From a bacterium (GTDB lineage Bacteria > Pseudomonadota > Alphaproteobacteria > SP197), in NCBI GenBank assembly GCA_028821455.1, contig JAPPGE010000034.1, forward strand, positions 1-35,061: DNA of 35,061 nt. The letters run 5' to 3'. Made by a program: the position numbers and the translations under genes. The notes below the pieces were generated by a model. That model ran no database searches, was not told the DNA's origin, and saw only the letters and a program-made list of their open reading frames with translations. Shown here piece by piece: positions 7,901 to 15,907 of the stretch (its first letter is position 1; every line of letters starts with the position of its first letter).

Positions 7901-9283
7901 GTGCCAAAGCTGCCGGACACGTTCGCCTACTATTTCGAGCCCCGCATGGCCCGCATCTTCCTCCTGGGCATCATCAGCGGGTTCCCGTGGGTCCTCATCG
8001 GCAGCAGCCTCAACCTGTGGCTCCAGGAGGACGGTCTTTCCCGCAGCACCATAGGCTGGGCCGGGCTCATCTTCGGCGTCTATGCCTTCAATTTCCTGTG
8101 GGCGCCGCTCGTTGACCGCATCCGGATTCCTTGGATCACGGACCGCATCGGCCACCGGCGCGCCTGGATCGTCGTCCTCCAGGCGGTCATTCTTGCCAGT
8201 CTGGTCCTCTGGAGCCTCATTGATCCGCTTGCCAACCTGACAGCGGTGATTGGCGTCGGCCTCGTCATCGCCATCGCCTCGGCGACCCAGGACATCACCA
8301 TCGATGCCCTGAGAATCGAGCAGGTCGGCCAGGCGGAAGGCGAGGCAATGGCCGCCGGCGCGGCCACTGCCGTGGTGGGCTGGTGGACCGGCTACAAGAT
8401 CGGCGGGATCATTGCCCTCGAGACGGCCCAGCGATTCCAGGACGCGGGTTTCGCCAACTACTGGCAGATGACCTTCCTGGTCCTGGGAGCGGTGGTCGTT
8501 GCCTGCAACATCGCCCTGATGTTCGTGCGTGAGGCATCGGCCCACGAACGCATGGCTCGCCAGGCCGATGACGAGGCGAGTGTTGCGCGCACCCTTCCGG
8601 GGCCGCTTGCCTGGCTCGGCGCCACCGTCGCCGGGCCGCTGATGAGTTTCTTCCGCAAGAACGGCCTTGCCATCGCCATCGCCATCCTCGGCTTCATTTT
8701 CCTCTTCAAGATCGGCGAGGCCTTCCTCGGGCGCATGTCGCTCATCTTCTACAAGGAGGTCGGGTTCACCAAGTCGGATATCGCGCTCTATTCCAAGGGG
8801 CTGGGCTGGATCACCACGCTTGCCTTTTCCGTCCTGGGCGGGCTCCTGGCCATCCGCATCGGGCTCATCCGCGCGATGTTCGTCTCCGGCCTTGCCATGG
8901 CGGCGACCAACCTGCTCTTCGCGCTCCTGGCCTGGACCGGACGCTCGGAACTCCTCTTCGCCGTCGCCGTGGTCATGGACGACCTGACGAGCGCCTTCGC
9001 CACGGTGACGTTCGTCGCCTTCATCTCGATGCTGGTCGACCGCACCTACACGGCGACGCAATACGCTCTCATGGCCTCCATCGGCACCGCCGGACGAACC
9101 CTTTTTGCCGCCTCGTCGGGCGAGCTCGTCGACTGGCTCGAGGGCGACTGGGGCACGTTCTTCGTCATCACCACCCTCATGGTGCTCCCCTCGCTCGTCT
9201 GCCTCTTCCTCATCCGCTCGCGCCTCGCCGACATGCTGGCAGGAGCGCGGGTCCGGCTCTTCACGAAAGAGGCGGAATCCTGA
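7901..9283 (+). CDS. AmpG-like MFS muropeptide permease
   Basis: This 460-residue, very hydrophobic protein has about 12-14 predicted membrane segments. The ASATQDITIDALRIE segment matches the AmpG signature (a conserved ASQDIxxDAxR loop), and FSFLWAPLVDR-like residues follow the second helix. AmpG imports anhydro-muropeptides for peptidoglycan recycling, and in some bacteria this controls beta-lactamase induction. No ampR, ampC or nagZ is adjacent. The start is a GTG with GAGGA about 8 bases upstream. The 3' end of this gene recurs in broken form at 10594-10728. The substrate is inferred from the family. Confidence 0.85.
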   Translation: MPKLPDTFAYYFEPRMARIFLLGIISGFPWVLIGSSLNLWLQEDGLSRSTIGWAGLIFGVYAFNFLWAPLVDRIRIPWITDRIGHRRAWIVVLQAVILASLVLWSLIDPLANLTAVIGVGLVIAIASATQDITIDALRIEQVGQAEGEAMAAGAATAVVGWWTGYKIGGIIALETAQRFQDAGFANYWQMTFLVLGAVVVACNIALMFVREASAHERMARQADDEASVARTLPGPLAWLGATVAGPLMSFFRKNGLAIAIAILGFIFLFKIGEAFLGRMSLIFYKEVGFTKSDIALYSKGLGWITTLAFSVLGGLLAIRIGLIRAMFVSGLAMAATNLLFALLAWTGRSELLFAVAVVMDDLTSAFATVTFVAFISMLVDRTYTATQYALMASIGTAGRTLFAASSGELVDWLEGDWGTFFVITTLMVLPSLVCLFLIRSRLADMLAGARVRLFTKEAES

Positions 9284-9541
9284 TCCGGGGATCACCGCAC
9301 CCTCTTCATCCGCCGGCCTTTCAAGGTCTGTAGCGACTGCTCGACGCCCTGCCCGACGAGGCGATCGACGCAGCTCTCGAGACGCAGCGGGGCAGGGGCC
9401 GCAATAGCCTTCCGGTTGCAGCCATGTGACCTGAGGCATCCTGGGGGCAGACCAGCGGCGCCTGCACGAACGTTTCCGAACCAATCACCGAGTACCAGCC
9501 GGATTGCGAGGTGCCAGAATCGACATTTGGACGTTCCCGGG

Positions 9542-9570
9542 TTGCACGCCATTGTGATAGCGTATATGCT
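9542..9570 (+). promoter_or_regulatory. Predicted promoter of the PIN/RHH pair, with overlapping imperfect palindrome
   Basis: TTGCAC (9542-9547) and TATGCT (9565-9570) are separated by 17 bp, and the -10 ends 8 bp before the PIN ATG, suggesting a leaderless transcript. The sequence AGCGTATATGCT covering the -10 is a near-palindrome (one mismatched base pair in six), a plausible antitoxin operator. Confidence 0.45.
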
Positions 9571-9578
9571 GTCAAGTT

Positions 9579-10007
9579 ATGGAGAAGAGGATTGTCGTGG
9601 ACACGAATGTTCTTGTCTCCGCCGTTCTTTCTCCTGATGGCGCGGCGCGGGAAGTCTTGCGGCAGTGCCTTGCCGGCGCCGCCCAGCCGTTGATCGGCAA
9701 CGCATTATTCCTGGAGTACGAGGATTTCCTGTCGAGAGAGGAGTTGTTCGCCGAGGCGCTCATCGGTCCGGAAGAGCGCACGGCACTGATGGATGCCGTG
9801 CTTGGTGTTTGCCAGTGGATCAACATCTCCTATCTCTGGCGCCCGAACCTCCCGGACGAGTCCGACAACCACCTGGTGGAGTTGGCGGTTGCCGGGAATG
9901 CGGCGTGGATCGTGACAGGCAATGTGAGGGATGTCGCAGAGGGCGAACTGGTTTTCGATGGCTTCCGGGTTGTCACACCGGGAGAATGGCTGAAGGGAGA
10001 CAATTGA
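9579..10007 (+). CDS. PIN-domain toxin (COG1569-type)
   Basis: This 142-residue PIN-fold protein belongs to the group annotated as putative TA toxin component. The acidic residues of the RNase centre are recognisable: Asp in VVDTNVLVSA (~8), Glu in FLEYEDFL, the Asp pair in LPDESDNHLVELA, and TGNVRD near the C-terminus. It likely cleaves RNA when free of antitoxin. The gene precedes its antitoxin by one base, the toxin-first order usual for this subgroup. No Shine-Dalgarno sequence lies upstream of the ATG, consistent with the promoter placement. The start must be this ATG because the first beta strand would otherwise be lost. Confidence 0.85.
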   Translation: MEKRIVVDTNVLVSAVLSPDGAAREVLRQCLAGAAQPLIGNALFLEYEDFLSREELFAEALIGPEERTALMDAVLGVCQWINISYLWRPNLPDESDNHLVELAVAGNAAWIVTGNVRDVAEGELVFDGFRVVTPGEWLKGDN

Positions 10008-10008
10008 C

Positions 10009-10248
10009 ATGGCAACGCTGACGATCCGGCTTCCCGATGCGCACCGCGACCGTTTGGCGGCAATGGCTGCGCAGCGTGGCATGAGCATGAACAAACTGAT
10101 GGAAGAGCTCTCGGTGCGGGCGTTGGCCGAACACGACACCGAAATGAGGTTCCGGATGCGCGCGGCGCGCGGCGATACCGGACGAGGCTTGAAGCTCCTT
10201 GCAGAACTCGACCGGCGGCACGCGCAGGCGAGGGCAAGGGACCCGTGA
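10009..10248 (+). CDS. Ribbon-helix-helix antitoxin partner of the PIN toxin
   Basis: This 79-residue protein has an N-terminal ribbon-helix-helix. TLTIRLPDAHRDRLAAMA forms the strand and first helix, followed by RGMSMNKLMEELSVRALAEHD. The C-terminal tail (about residues 45-79) is the expected toxin-binding region. It begins one base after the PIN stop, so the two are co-translated, and AGGGAGA upstream of the ATG can serve as the ribosome site. A near-identical paralogue without a toxin lies at 31876-32100, with about 88% nucleotide identity over the first ~210 bases by hand count. Confidence 0.85.
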   Translation: MATLTIRLPDAHRDRLAAMAAQRGMSMNKLMEELSVRALAEHDTEMRFRMRAARGDTGRGLKLLAELDRRHAQARARDP

Positions 10249-10357
10249 ATCTTTCGATTGACACGACCTGGCCAATCCGGTCCATGCAGTGTCCTCGACT
10301 CGTCGAAAGCGTGCTGGAAGAGGTGTGCAAGGCGATCTGCGCGAGGGGCAATCGACT

Positions 10358-10615
10358 ATGGCCATGCTGACCGTGCGTAACCTACCGGACGAGGTGCATC
10401 GCGCCCTGCGTGTGCGGGCGGCTCTGAGGAATCGTAGCATCGAGGCCGAAGTACGCGCCATTCTGGAGGAAATACTTCTGCCGGAGGGGCGGGCCGCGCT
10501 GGGGACGCTGCTGACCGCCATCGGTCGGCGGGCCGAACTGGAGGACGACGATGTTGCAGGCTTCGCGCAGCGCGACGCCGCTCCGGCTCGACCGATCGAT
10601 CTGGCTCGAGGGTGA
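10358..10615 (+). CDS. Orphan FitA/VapB-type RHH antitoxin, C-terminus truncated
   Basis: This protein of about 85 residues begins MAMLTVRNLPDEVHRALRVR and reads through RNRSIEAEVRAILEEILLP, the ribbon-helix-helix and helix of FitA-like antitoxins. The C-terminal segment GTLLTAIGRRAEL...APARPIDL is the usual toxin-binding tail. A longer in-frame start at 10289 exists, but GAGGGG (10343-10348) favours 10358. The gene should be followed by a fitB-type PIN toxin. Instead its last residues (ARG and stop) come from the junction with a duplicated ampG 3' fragment, and no toxin is present. It is probably an antitoxin left after toxin loss; whether it is expressed is unknown. Confidence 0.75.
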   Translation: MAMLTVRNLPDEVHRALRVRAALRNRSIEAEVRAILEEILLPEGRAALGTLLTAIGRRAELEDDDVAGFAQRDAAPARPIDLARG

Positions 10616-10728
10616 CCGGGGCACCTCCCTTGTGAACACCACCCTCATGGTGCTCCCGTCGCTCGCGCCTTGCCGACATGCTGGCCGGAGCCCGGGTCCG
10701 GACCTTCACGAAGGAATCGGAATGCTGA
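10594..10728 (+). pseudogene. Broken second copy of the 3' end of the AmpG-like gene
   Basis: This stretch aligns with the end of the transporter gene (about 9137-9283) at roughly 85% nucleotide identity by hand count. In one frame it reads TTLMVLPSL. After a frame change it reads RLADMLAGARVRTFTKESE and stop, against RLADMLAGARVRLFTKEAE and stop in the parent. The frame break is a 23-base deletion whose ends are two CGCTCG copies in the intact gene, as expected from slippage between direct repeats. There is no start region, so this is a relic. Confidence 0.85.
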
Positions 10729-11072
10729 TACCAAGGATTTCCGCGATCTCGTCGTCAATGTGGTCCCTCAGGCACATCCAAGCGACTCACCGCCGTGGCC
10801 CGGCCGCGCTGACGCTTCGCTTTGCAGATGGCATTCGAGAATGCCGGCGTTCAAGGGACTCGTTGATTGACACTGCAGCATCTGCACGCGACACATTCGC
10901 TGTCAGGTGCCCTTGATGGCCTTGTTATGGATTGCCCAGCCTGACTTCACTCAGTCTTCGTGCAGAGGGTAATTTGCTGGTATGAGCCCACGCCCCGGTC
11001 GCCAGCGCGGAGAGCGGCAAGCGGTCCGGCCGGCCGGACTTCCTCCGTTCGTGGCGGATGGGCCAGCAGGGC
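10729..11072. other. Intergenic, nothing recognised
   Basis: Between the ampG relic and the end of the oxygenase gene I see no conserved frame, RNA gene or clear terminator. Confidence 0.4.
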
Positions 11073-13439
11073 TCACACGCGCGAGGAAGCTTCGAGAGCC
11101 GCATGAAGTTCCGCCATCTCCTGCGTTCGGCCGGGTACCGGCAGCTCGCCCGGGCCAACACACGTCAACCAGCGTATCCAAGCAACGTCGTCGGCATACT
11201 CGGCGAGCCGCCGCTCGTGGCTCCGTCGGTTCTTCGTGCAAACGAGGGTGAACGGCCTGCCGCGGCGCTCCGTTTCGTGGTCGATGTCGAGCCCGTGGTC
11301 GTCGATGGTCCGGTGCAGATGCGCGCGCAACTCCTTGCGCAGCGGAAACCGCGCCACCCGGGCGGCGGGGTCGGCGCAGAAGGCCCGGAGGTTCCTGCAC
11401 GGAACGCAGTCGCAACCGACGTCGCACGCCATATGCCAGTGTTCGGGCTCTTCCGGCGGTGTCGCACTGCGTGCGAGCAGGGATTGCGCCGCATGGCGCC
11501 AGAGCGTCGCGAAGGCGACTGAGTCCGCCAGTCCGGGTTCACTGTTCATCTCCTCCAGCGCTGCGGGCAGCGCGCGGCAGGGATCGACGAGCTGCGGCAT
11601 GGCGGCGATGGCAGCGGCCGCCGCCTCGGATTCGCCCGCCAGTCGGCAGCGCTGCGCCAGGATGAAGAGGTCGCACAGTGCCTGTTGCGGGAGCCGGCCG
11701 GGACGCCGCGCCTCCCGACCGGCCGGGTTGGGGTTCGGTTCGGGGACCGTTGCGACGGCGTGCAGGGCCGACCGCACCGCGTTCCGGACCTTGTCGGTCG
11801 GCGGACCGCCCGCGGACGCCACTCGTTCGTCGTCGAGACGTCGAAGCAGCGCCAGGACCTGTACCGGCCGAGACTGGAAATCTGTATCGACCAGCGCGGC
11901 AAGGAACCGGGCGGCGATCTCCGGTCCCGCGGCCTCCATGGCCGCCGGCAGTTCCGCATTCTCGCCACCCGTATAGTCCGGCAGGACCACCTCGAGGAGG
12001 AAATGCGAGAGACATTCCCCGTCGCCCGCGGAGGTGAGAAGCCCGAGCATCCGGGTGCGGCTTTGCTCGTCGCGGGCAGGCCATCCGGTCGGCCAGATGC
12101 CGACGATTTCCGATGCCAGGCGCACGATGTCCGCACGGCTTGCGCCGCGCTCGATGCGCTCGGCCAGCCAGGCGACCGCGCCGCCGATGCCCGGGCCGGC
12201 GAGAATGGTCAGCGTCCGGGAGCGCGGCCACAGGACCAGCCCGGCCCGGCGCCAGGCACGCTCGAGGCTCACGCCCTCGTTCCCCGTTGCCTCGTGCAGC
12301 CATTCATCGTCCGGCGCTTCGCCGTCGAGCGCGCCGTGTGGCAGCAATTCGCCCGGCATCAACTCGATCTCGCCGAGGGCCGGCCGGCCGCCGTCTCCGG
12401 CCGTCCAGCCGTCGAGCCAGTGCCGGCTGTCGAAGAGGTCGCCGATCTCCATCCCCTCGACGTCATCCGCGTCCGATTCCCAGCCCAGGTCGTGCGCATA
12501 GTCGTCGCCATAGATGACGCCGCCCTCTTCCTCGATGTGGACGATGGCGGCGTGGATCTCGCAATCAGCGAAGTCCGCCGCCTCGCAGAGAACCCGCGCC
12601 CGGGCAGCATCGCCGTTCTTCAGTGTCTCGAATGACAGCCCGTCCTCGCTGTAGTCGTGATCCAGCAGCCAGACGATCTTCGCCGGGGCCCTGTCTTCCC
12701 GCGACCACGCGGCCAGACGCCTGGCGATGGCATCCGTCTGTTCGCCGTAGTCCGGCGGTTCGCACGGTGTGTTCCCGTCGTCCGCTCGCAGGCAAAGGTT
12801 GAAGATCAGCGCCAGGCGGTGGCCCGCCGCAACCGGCCGGACTTCGTGCGGGCAGTCGGCGTAGAATGCCGCGAAGGCGAGTTCCGACGGCTCCCCGACA
12901 TTCATGTCGGCCATGATCTCGCGGCCCCGGTGACGGACGATCAGTTGGCCACCATCACCCGCCACCGGCAGCGAGAGCGTCAGCGTTGCGATCATGCCGG
13001 GGGCCTTCTCGGAGTCGCGGTGCGGAGTGAAGAAGCCGCCGCGCTCGTAAACGAGCAGCTTGTAGAGGTGGGCCTCTATCTGCCGGGGCGGGCAGCCAAG
13101 CCCTGTCGCCACCCTCCCCAGGATCCCGTCGAACGTATCCGCCCATGCGCCTCCGGACAGGCCGATTTGCTCCGCCCCGATCTGCCAGCAGTTGCGGACC
13201 GAGGTATCGATCACGGTCTGCGGCCCCTTGCCGTAAGGAGCCCGCTCCGCCACCCCGATCAACGTGCGGAGCTGGGACTCCGGAACGGGAAACGCCAGCA
13301 TGCCGACGCCCTCCACCTCCAGCGTCGGCATCGGCACGTACAACTTTCCGTGGACGCAGAATTCGCCGGGACGGTCAACCGAGTGCAAGATGTCCTCGAT
13401 CGCGGCGTCCGAGCCGTATTCCAGATCGATCGCCCCCAT
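11073..13439 (-). CDS. Large 2OG-Fe(II) oxygenase domain protein
   Basis: This 788-residue protein has an N-terminal 2-oxoglutarate/Fe(II) dioxygenase domain of the prolyl-4-hydroxylase type. The iron triad is readable as His140-Arg-Asp142 (FFTPHRDSEKAPG) and His198 (CPHEVRPV), with Arg208 (GHRLALIFN) placed to bind 2-oxoglutarate. The remaining ~570 residues contain acidic and helical segments and a C-terminal Cys cluster (CDVGCDCVPCRNLRAFC), followed by RPFTLVCTKN, a tail I associate with large fungal and bacterial homologues. The substrate is unknown. GGAGGGG about 7 bases upstream supports the start. There is no operon partner; the neighbours are TA genes and intergenic DNA. Confidence 0.82.
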   Translation of the reverse strand: MGAIDLEYGSDAAIEDILHSVDRPGEFCVHGKLYVPMPTLEVEGVGMLAFPVPESQLRTLIGVAERAPYGKGPQTVIDTSVRNCWQIGAEQIGLSGGAWADTFDGILGRVATGLGCPPRQIEAHLYKLLVYERGGFFTPHRDSEKAPGMIATLTLSLPVAGDGGQLIVRHRGREIMADMNVGEPSELAFAAFYADCPHEVRPVAAGHRLALIFNLCLRADDGNTPCEPPDYGEQTDAIARRLAAWSREDRAPAKIVWLLDHDYSEDGLSFETLKNGDAARARVLCEAADFADCEIHAAIVHIEEEGGVIYGDDYAHDLGWESDADDVEGMEIGDLFDSRHWLDGWTAGDGGRPALGEIELMPGELLPHGALDGEAPDDEWLHEATGNEGVSLERAWRRAGLVLWPRSRTLTILAGPGIGGAVAWLAERIERGASRADIVRLASEIVGIWPTGWPARDEQSRTRMLGLLTSAGDGECLSHFLLEVVLPDYTGGENAELPAAMEAAGPEIAARFLAALVDTDFQSRPVQVLALLRRLDDERVASAGGPPTDKVRNAVRSALHAVATVPEPNPNPAGREARRPGRLPQQALCDLFILAQRCRLAGESEAAAAAIAAMPQLVDPCRALPAALEEMNSEPGLADSVAFATLWRHAAQSLLARSATPPEEPEHWHMACDVGCDCVPCRNLRAFCADPAARVARFPLRKELRAHLHRTIDDHGLDIDHETERRGRPFTLVCTKNRRSHERRLAEYADDVAWIRWLTCVGPGELPVPGRTQEMAELHAALEASSRV

Positions 13440-13472
13440 GAAACGCCCCTCCGGAGAAGTTCCGGGGCGATC

Positions 13473-13874
13473 CTATCGGACTCTCGCAAGCGAATGCCAT
13501 GATTCACGGGAGGCCAGTCGGGCACGACGTCCTGGCCGCGCGCGGTCCGTCGTCGGTGTCAGGCGTGAAGGAATGAACGGTCGGGGAGGGGGCGCCGCGA
13601 TCGTGGTACGCCGGGGGCGTGACGTGAGGCAATTTGGGCCCGACGATGCCCCGCTGACGGCGGATTGCGCCTTGGAAAGCCGAAACAAGCACCGCGATAG
13701 ACCGCGGGCGGTGTCTGCAGAGCCACCTCTGTGTCCGTTGAGTATGGTGGTGATCCGGTTATCGGGAGTGCCAAGCGCTAGGGCCAACGCGTTCGCTGAG
13801 AGGTCGCGCTCCTCCATCTCCTCCCGAAGAATCTCGCCGGGATGCACCGACGGCATTTTGTTCGTTACCGTCAT
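13473..13874 (-). pseudogene. higA: HigA-type antitoxin, C-terminal part lost
   Basis: From the ATG at 13874, which follows a good GGAGGTG site, the first ~64 residues match HigA. VHPGEILREEMEERDLSANALALALG is the Xre helix-turn-helix, and RITTILNGHRGGSADTARGLSRCL follows. Family members then continue with a helix like YFGTSPEFWLNLQ. Here that region is absent in all frames I tried, and the frame runs on through unrelated Arg/Pro-rich sequence to 13473. The ATG overlaps the TGA of the higB-like gene (ATGA). The DNA-binding half could still fold, but the protein is probably non-functional. Confidence 0.6.
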
Positions 13875-14155
13875 GTCCACCTCCCCGGTGGGTAGTCCTC
13901 GATTGCTGCGTCGTATGGCCCGTCATCCGCCCAACGAAAACAGATCCTCCATTGCACATTGATCCGGATGCTGTACTGGCCTGCGCGATCCCCCCCTGAT
14001 GCCTCAAGGCGATTGCTCCGCAACATGTCAAGGTCACGAGGGCCGGCGGCGCTGTCCAACTCGACAAGACGGCGAGCAGCTTGAGCGGAGAACGCGTGAA
14101 AGCGAGCAATGCGCCCCTCCGAAGAAACGCCGCGTCTTCCGTGTGCCGTTGACAT
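13871..14155 (-). pseudogene. higB: HigB/RelE-type toxin, probably frameshifted at both ends
   Basis: The core RSNRLEASGGDRAGQYSIRI and WRICFRWADDGPYDAAIEDY is characteristic of HigB-family ribosome-dependent mRNA interferases. The 94-residue frame begins at ATG 14155 with STAHGRRGVSSEG, which does not look like the family. The adjacent frame reads TRRFFGG just before SEGRIARF, as the true N-terminus should, so a small indel has probably split the start. At the 3' end the family usually stops right after IVDYH; here the frame continues PPGRWT into higA. Together with the truncated higA, this locus looks decayed. A functional 94-residue variant is possible but less likely. Confidence 0.6.
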
Positions 14156-14177
14156 AGTAAGGAATATTCCTTACTTT
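14149..14177 (+). promoter_or_regulatory. Promoter of prlF-yhaV with a perfect 20-bp palindromic operator
   Basis: TTGACA (14149-14154, a full -35 match) and TACTTT (14172-14177, a weak -10) are 17 bp apart. Between and partly over them lies the perfect palindrome AGTAAGGAATATTCCTTACT (14156-14175). Its left edge touches the ATG of the divergent higB-like gene. Binding there would block RNA polymerase, so it is a strong candidate site for autoregulation by PrlF. Confidence 0.65.
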
Positions 14178-14205
14178 AGCGCATGGCACGCAAGGAGCGC
14201 CGATC

Positions 14206-14526
14206 ATGTCGATCATTCACGAAGTCGCCACGATGACCGCGAAAGGCCAGATCACCCTGCCCAAGGCGATCCGTCAGGCGCTGGGGGTCGATGTCGGCGC
14301 CAAGGTGGCGTTCGAGCTCCACGAGGACGGACAGGTCGTCGTCAGCCGCGTCGACGCCGAGCATGAAGATCCGGCGATCGGCGCGTTCCTGGACCTGCTC
14401 GCCGCCGATATCCGGGCCGGCCGGCATGTTGGGGCGATGCCGGACGATCTGGCGCGCGACATGCTCGAACATGCCGGGCGTGAAGCGGGACCGGACGAGG
14501 ACATCGAGGGCGAAGTCGCCCTCTGA
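14206..14526 (+). CDS. prlF: PrlF (SohA) family antitoxin
   Basis: This 106-residue protein has an N-terminal AbrB/MazE swapped-hairpin domain. TMTAKGQITLPKAIRQALGVDVGAKVAFEL is the canonical pattern. It is followed by the PrlF-type C-terminal region (DPAIGAFLDLLAADI) that binds YhaV. AAGGAG (14192-14197) lies 8 bases before the ATG. Its TGA overlaps the yhaV ATG by one base, so the two are coupled. It neutralises the YhaV RNase and should repress the operon through the palindrome upstream. Confidence 0.9.
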   Translation: MSIIHEVATMTAKGQITLPKAIRQALGVDVGAKVAFELHEDGQVVVSRVDAEHEDPAIGAFLDLLAADIRAGRHVGAMPDDLARDMLEHAGREAGPDEDIEGEVAL

Positions 14527-14984
14527 TGCAGCGCTACGGATGGACACTGCTGTTCCACGATTGCCTCATCGATCAGTTGCGCAAGCTCCATAACGCAGTT
14601 CAACGCGAGCAACGAAACGATCCGGCGGGGTTCGCATCGAATGCGAACGTCAAGCTGTTCCACGCATTGAGCCGGCTGATGCTGGAGATCATCCCGCAGG
14701 ATCCGTCCCGGGACGAGTACCGCCAGGGCGGTACGCTCGGCCCGCGCTACCGCCATTGGCGGCGAGCCCGGATCGGCAGGCGGTTCCGGTTGTTCTTTCG
14801 CTACGATGCCCGCGCGAAGGTGATCGTCTACGCGTGGGTTAATGACCGATCCACGCTGCGCTCGTCGGGGAGCAAAACCGATCCGTACACAGTCTTCGCC
14901 AGGATGCTCGCGCGGGGAAATCCGCCCGATGACTGGGCCTCATTGATGAAGGCTTCAAGGCAGGATTGGGACGTGGGAAGGTAA
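14526..14984 (+). CDS. yhaV: YhaV family toxin (ribonuclease)
   Basis: This 152-residue protein matches YhaV throughout. It has the GWTLLFHDCLIDQL start, EIIPQDPSRDEYRQGGTLG, HWRRARIGRRFRLFFRYD, KVIVYAWVNDRSTLRSSGSKTDPY and the ending RGNPPDDW. YhaV is a RelE-superfamily RNase that inhibits translation, held in check by PrlF. No lesion is visible, so the prlF-yhaV module looks functional. Its ATG overlaps the prlF stop codon (TGATG). Confidence 0.92.
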   Translation: MQRYGWTLLFHDCLIDQLRKLHNAVQREQRNDPAGFASNANVKLFHALSRLMLEIIPQDPSRDEYRQGGTLGPRYRHWRRARIGRRFRLFFRYDARAKVIVYAWVNDRSTLRSSGSKTDPYTVFARMLARGNPPDDWASLMKASRQDWDVGR

Positions 14985-15907
14985 CAGCGCTCGGTGAGTG
15001 TGCACCGGAGTGCCTGGCGAATAGACAGCCTCTTCAGGGGAGCGGATTGACGTGCACGACCTGGTTGCCCTTACGGAAGAAGCGCGGCGGGTACGGATCT
15101 GCATGATGCATGTGCACATGATGGTGCCTCAGAATGAAGTCGGCCGCTTCCCTCTCCGGGAGCCGACTTGCCCCCCGGCGCGCGGGCACCAATCCAAATG
15201 AACCGCTTCCGGCACGGCGCATGACCGGCGGGCGCCGGTCGTCAACTCCCGCGAGGGGCCGCCACAACGCACAACGCACGCACCTCGAACATGGAAAGCC
15301 GGGAATCCTGCCATTGTGCCGTACGCGGGCACCCGCTTTCCCGCAGAGCCGCTGATTTGAGATTGACCGCTTTTTCCGAAGCGGGAGATACGCCGGCCGC
15401 ATCGCTCACTATGGAACGGCACACGTGATCGAATCATGGTCGGTGCTCGTCCCCGAAACTTCTGAGTTCCTCGCGACGTCGCCAGTGAATTGGTCATGTC
15501 CGTGACCGGCCGAGGATCAGGGAGCGGGGAGCCCGCCGGGCGCTTGGCCGGCACCGCTCGACCCAGCGCGATGTCCCACGCAGCCGTGACGGCGAGGACC
15601 GCATAGTCACTGATATGATCGGGTTGACCGGTCAGAATGGCCGCTACGGCTGTCGGTGTGTCAGTGTCCCGTAGCGCGGTCACGTCCCGGCCCAGCACCT
15701 GTCGAAGCATGTCACGGAGTTCGAGCATCGCCACAACCGCCGAAAGTGGCCGGCTGCGATCTCTGCCGGAATGGTGTCACGCTCCTGGTCGCGGACGCCA
15801 GCAGCGCAAAGCGCGCCCACGCAATGTTGCGCGAGCAGGGGCTGGTGTCTCGCCTGCTCTGGGCGTCAAGGTCCCGACGCCGAATTGGTAACCCGTACGG
15901 CTCCACG
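14985..15907. other. Gene-poor region, no confident gene
   Basis: About 920 bp without a recognised gene. A minus-strand frame from 15734 begins MAMLELRDMLRQVLGRDV and looks protein-like for its first ~75 residues. It then becomes Arg/Ser-rich and unconvincing down to 15129. Another minus-strand frame ending at 15034 has a curious HHHVHMHHADPYPPRFFRKG tail. Neither matches a family I know; both may be decayed genes. Confidence 0.35.

Noticed and set aside
9283..9300. TGATCC/GGATCA hairpin as the ampG terminator
   Set aside because: The 2-base loop is too tight and no T-tract follows.
7787..9484. A 565-codon minus-strand frame
   Set aside because: It is antisense to the clear AmpG-like gene, and its charged, low-complexity translation is typical of shadow frames.
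9284..9541. Possible gene remnant after ampG
   Set aside because: Frames such as LLDALPDEAIDAALETQRG look protein-like, but no continuous or recognisable gene could be built.
15129..15734. A 201-codon minus-strand hypothetical gene
   Set aside because: The first ~75 residues look plausible, but the rest is composition-driven and there is no family match; recorded only in the gene-poor region note.
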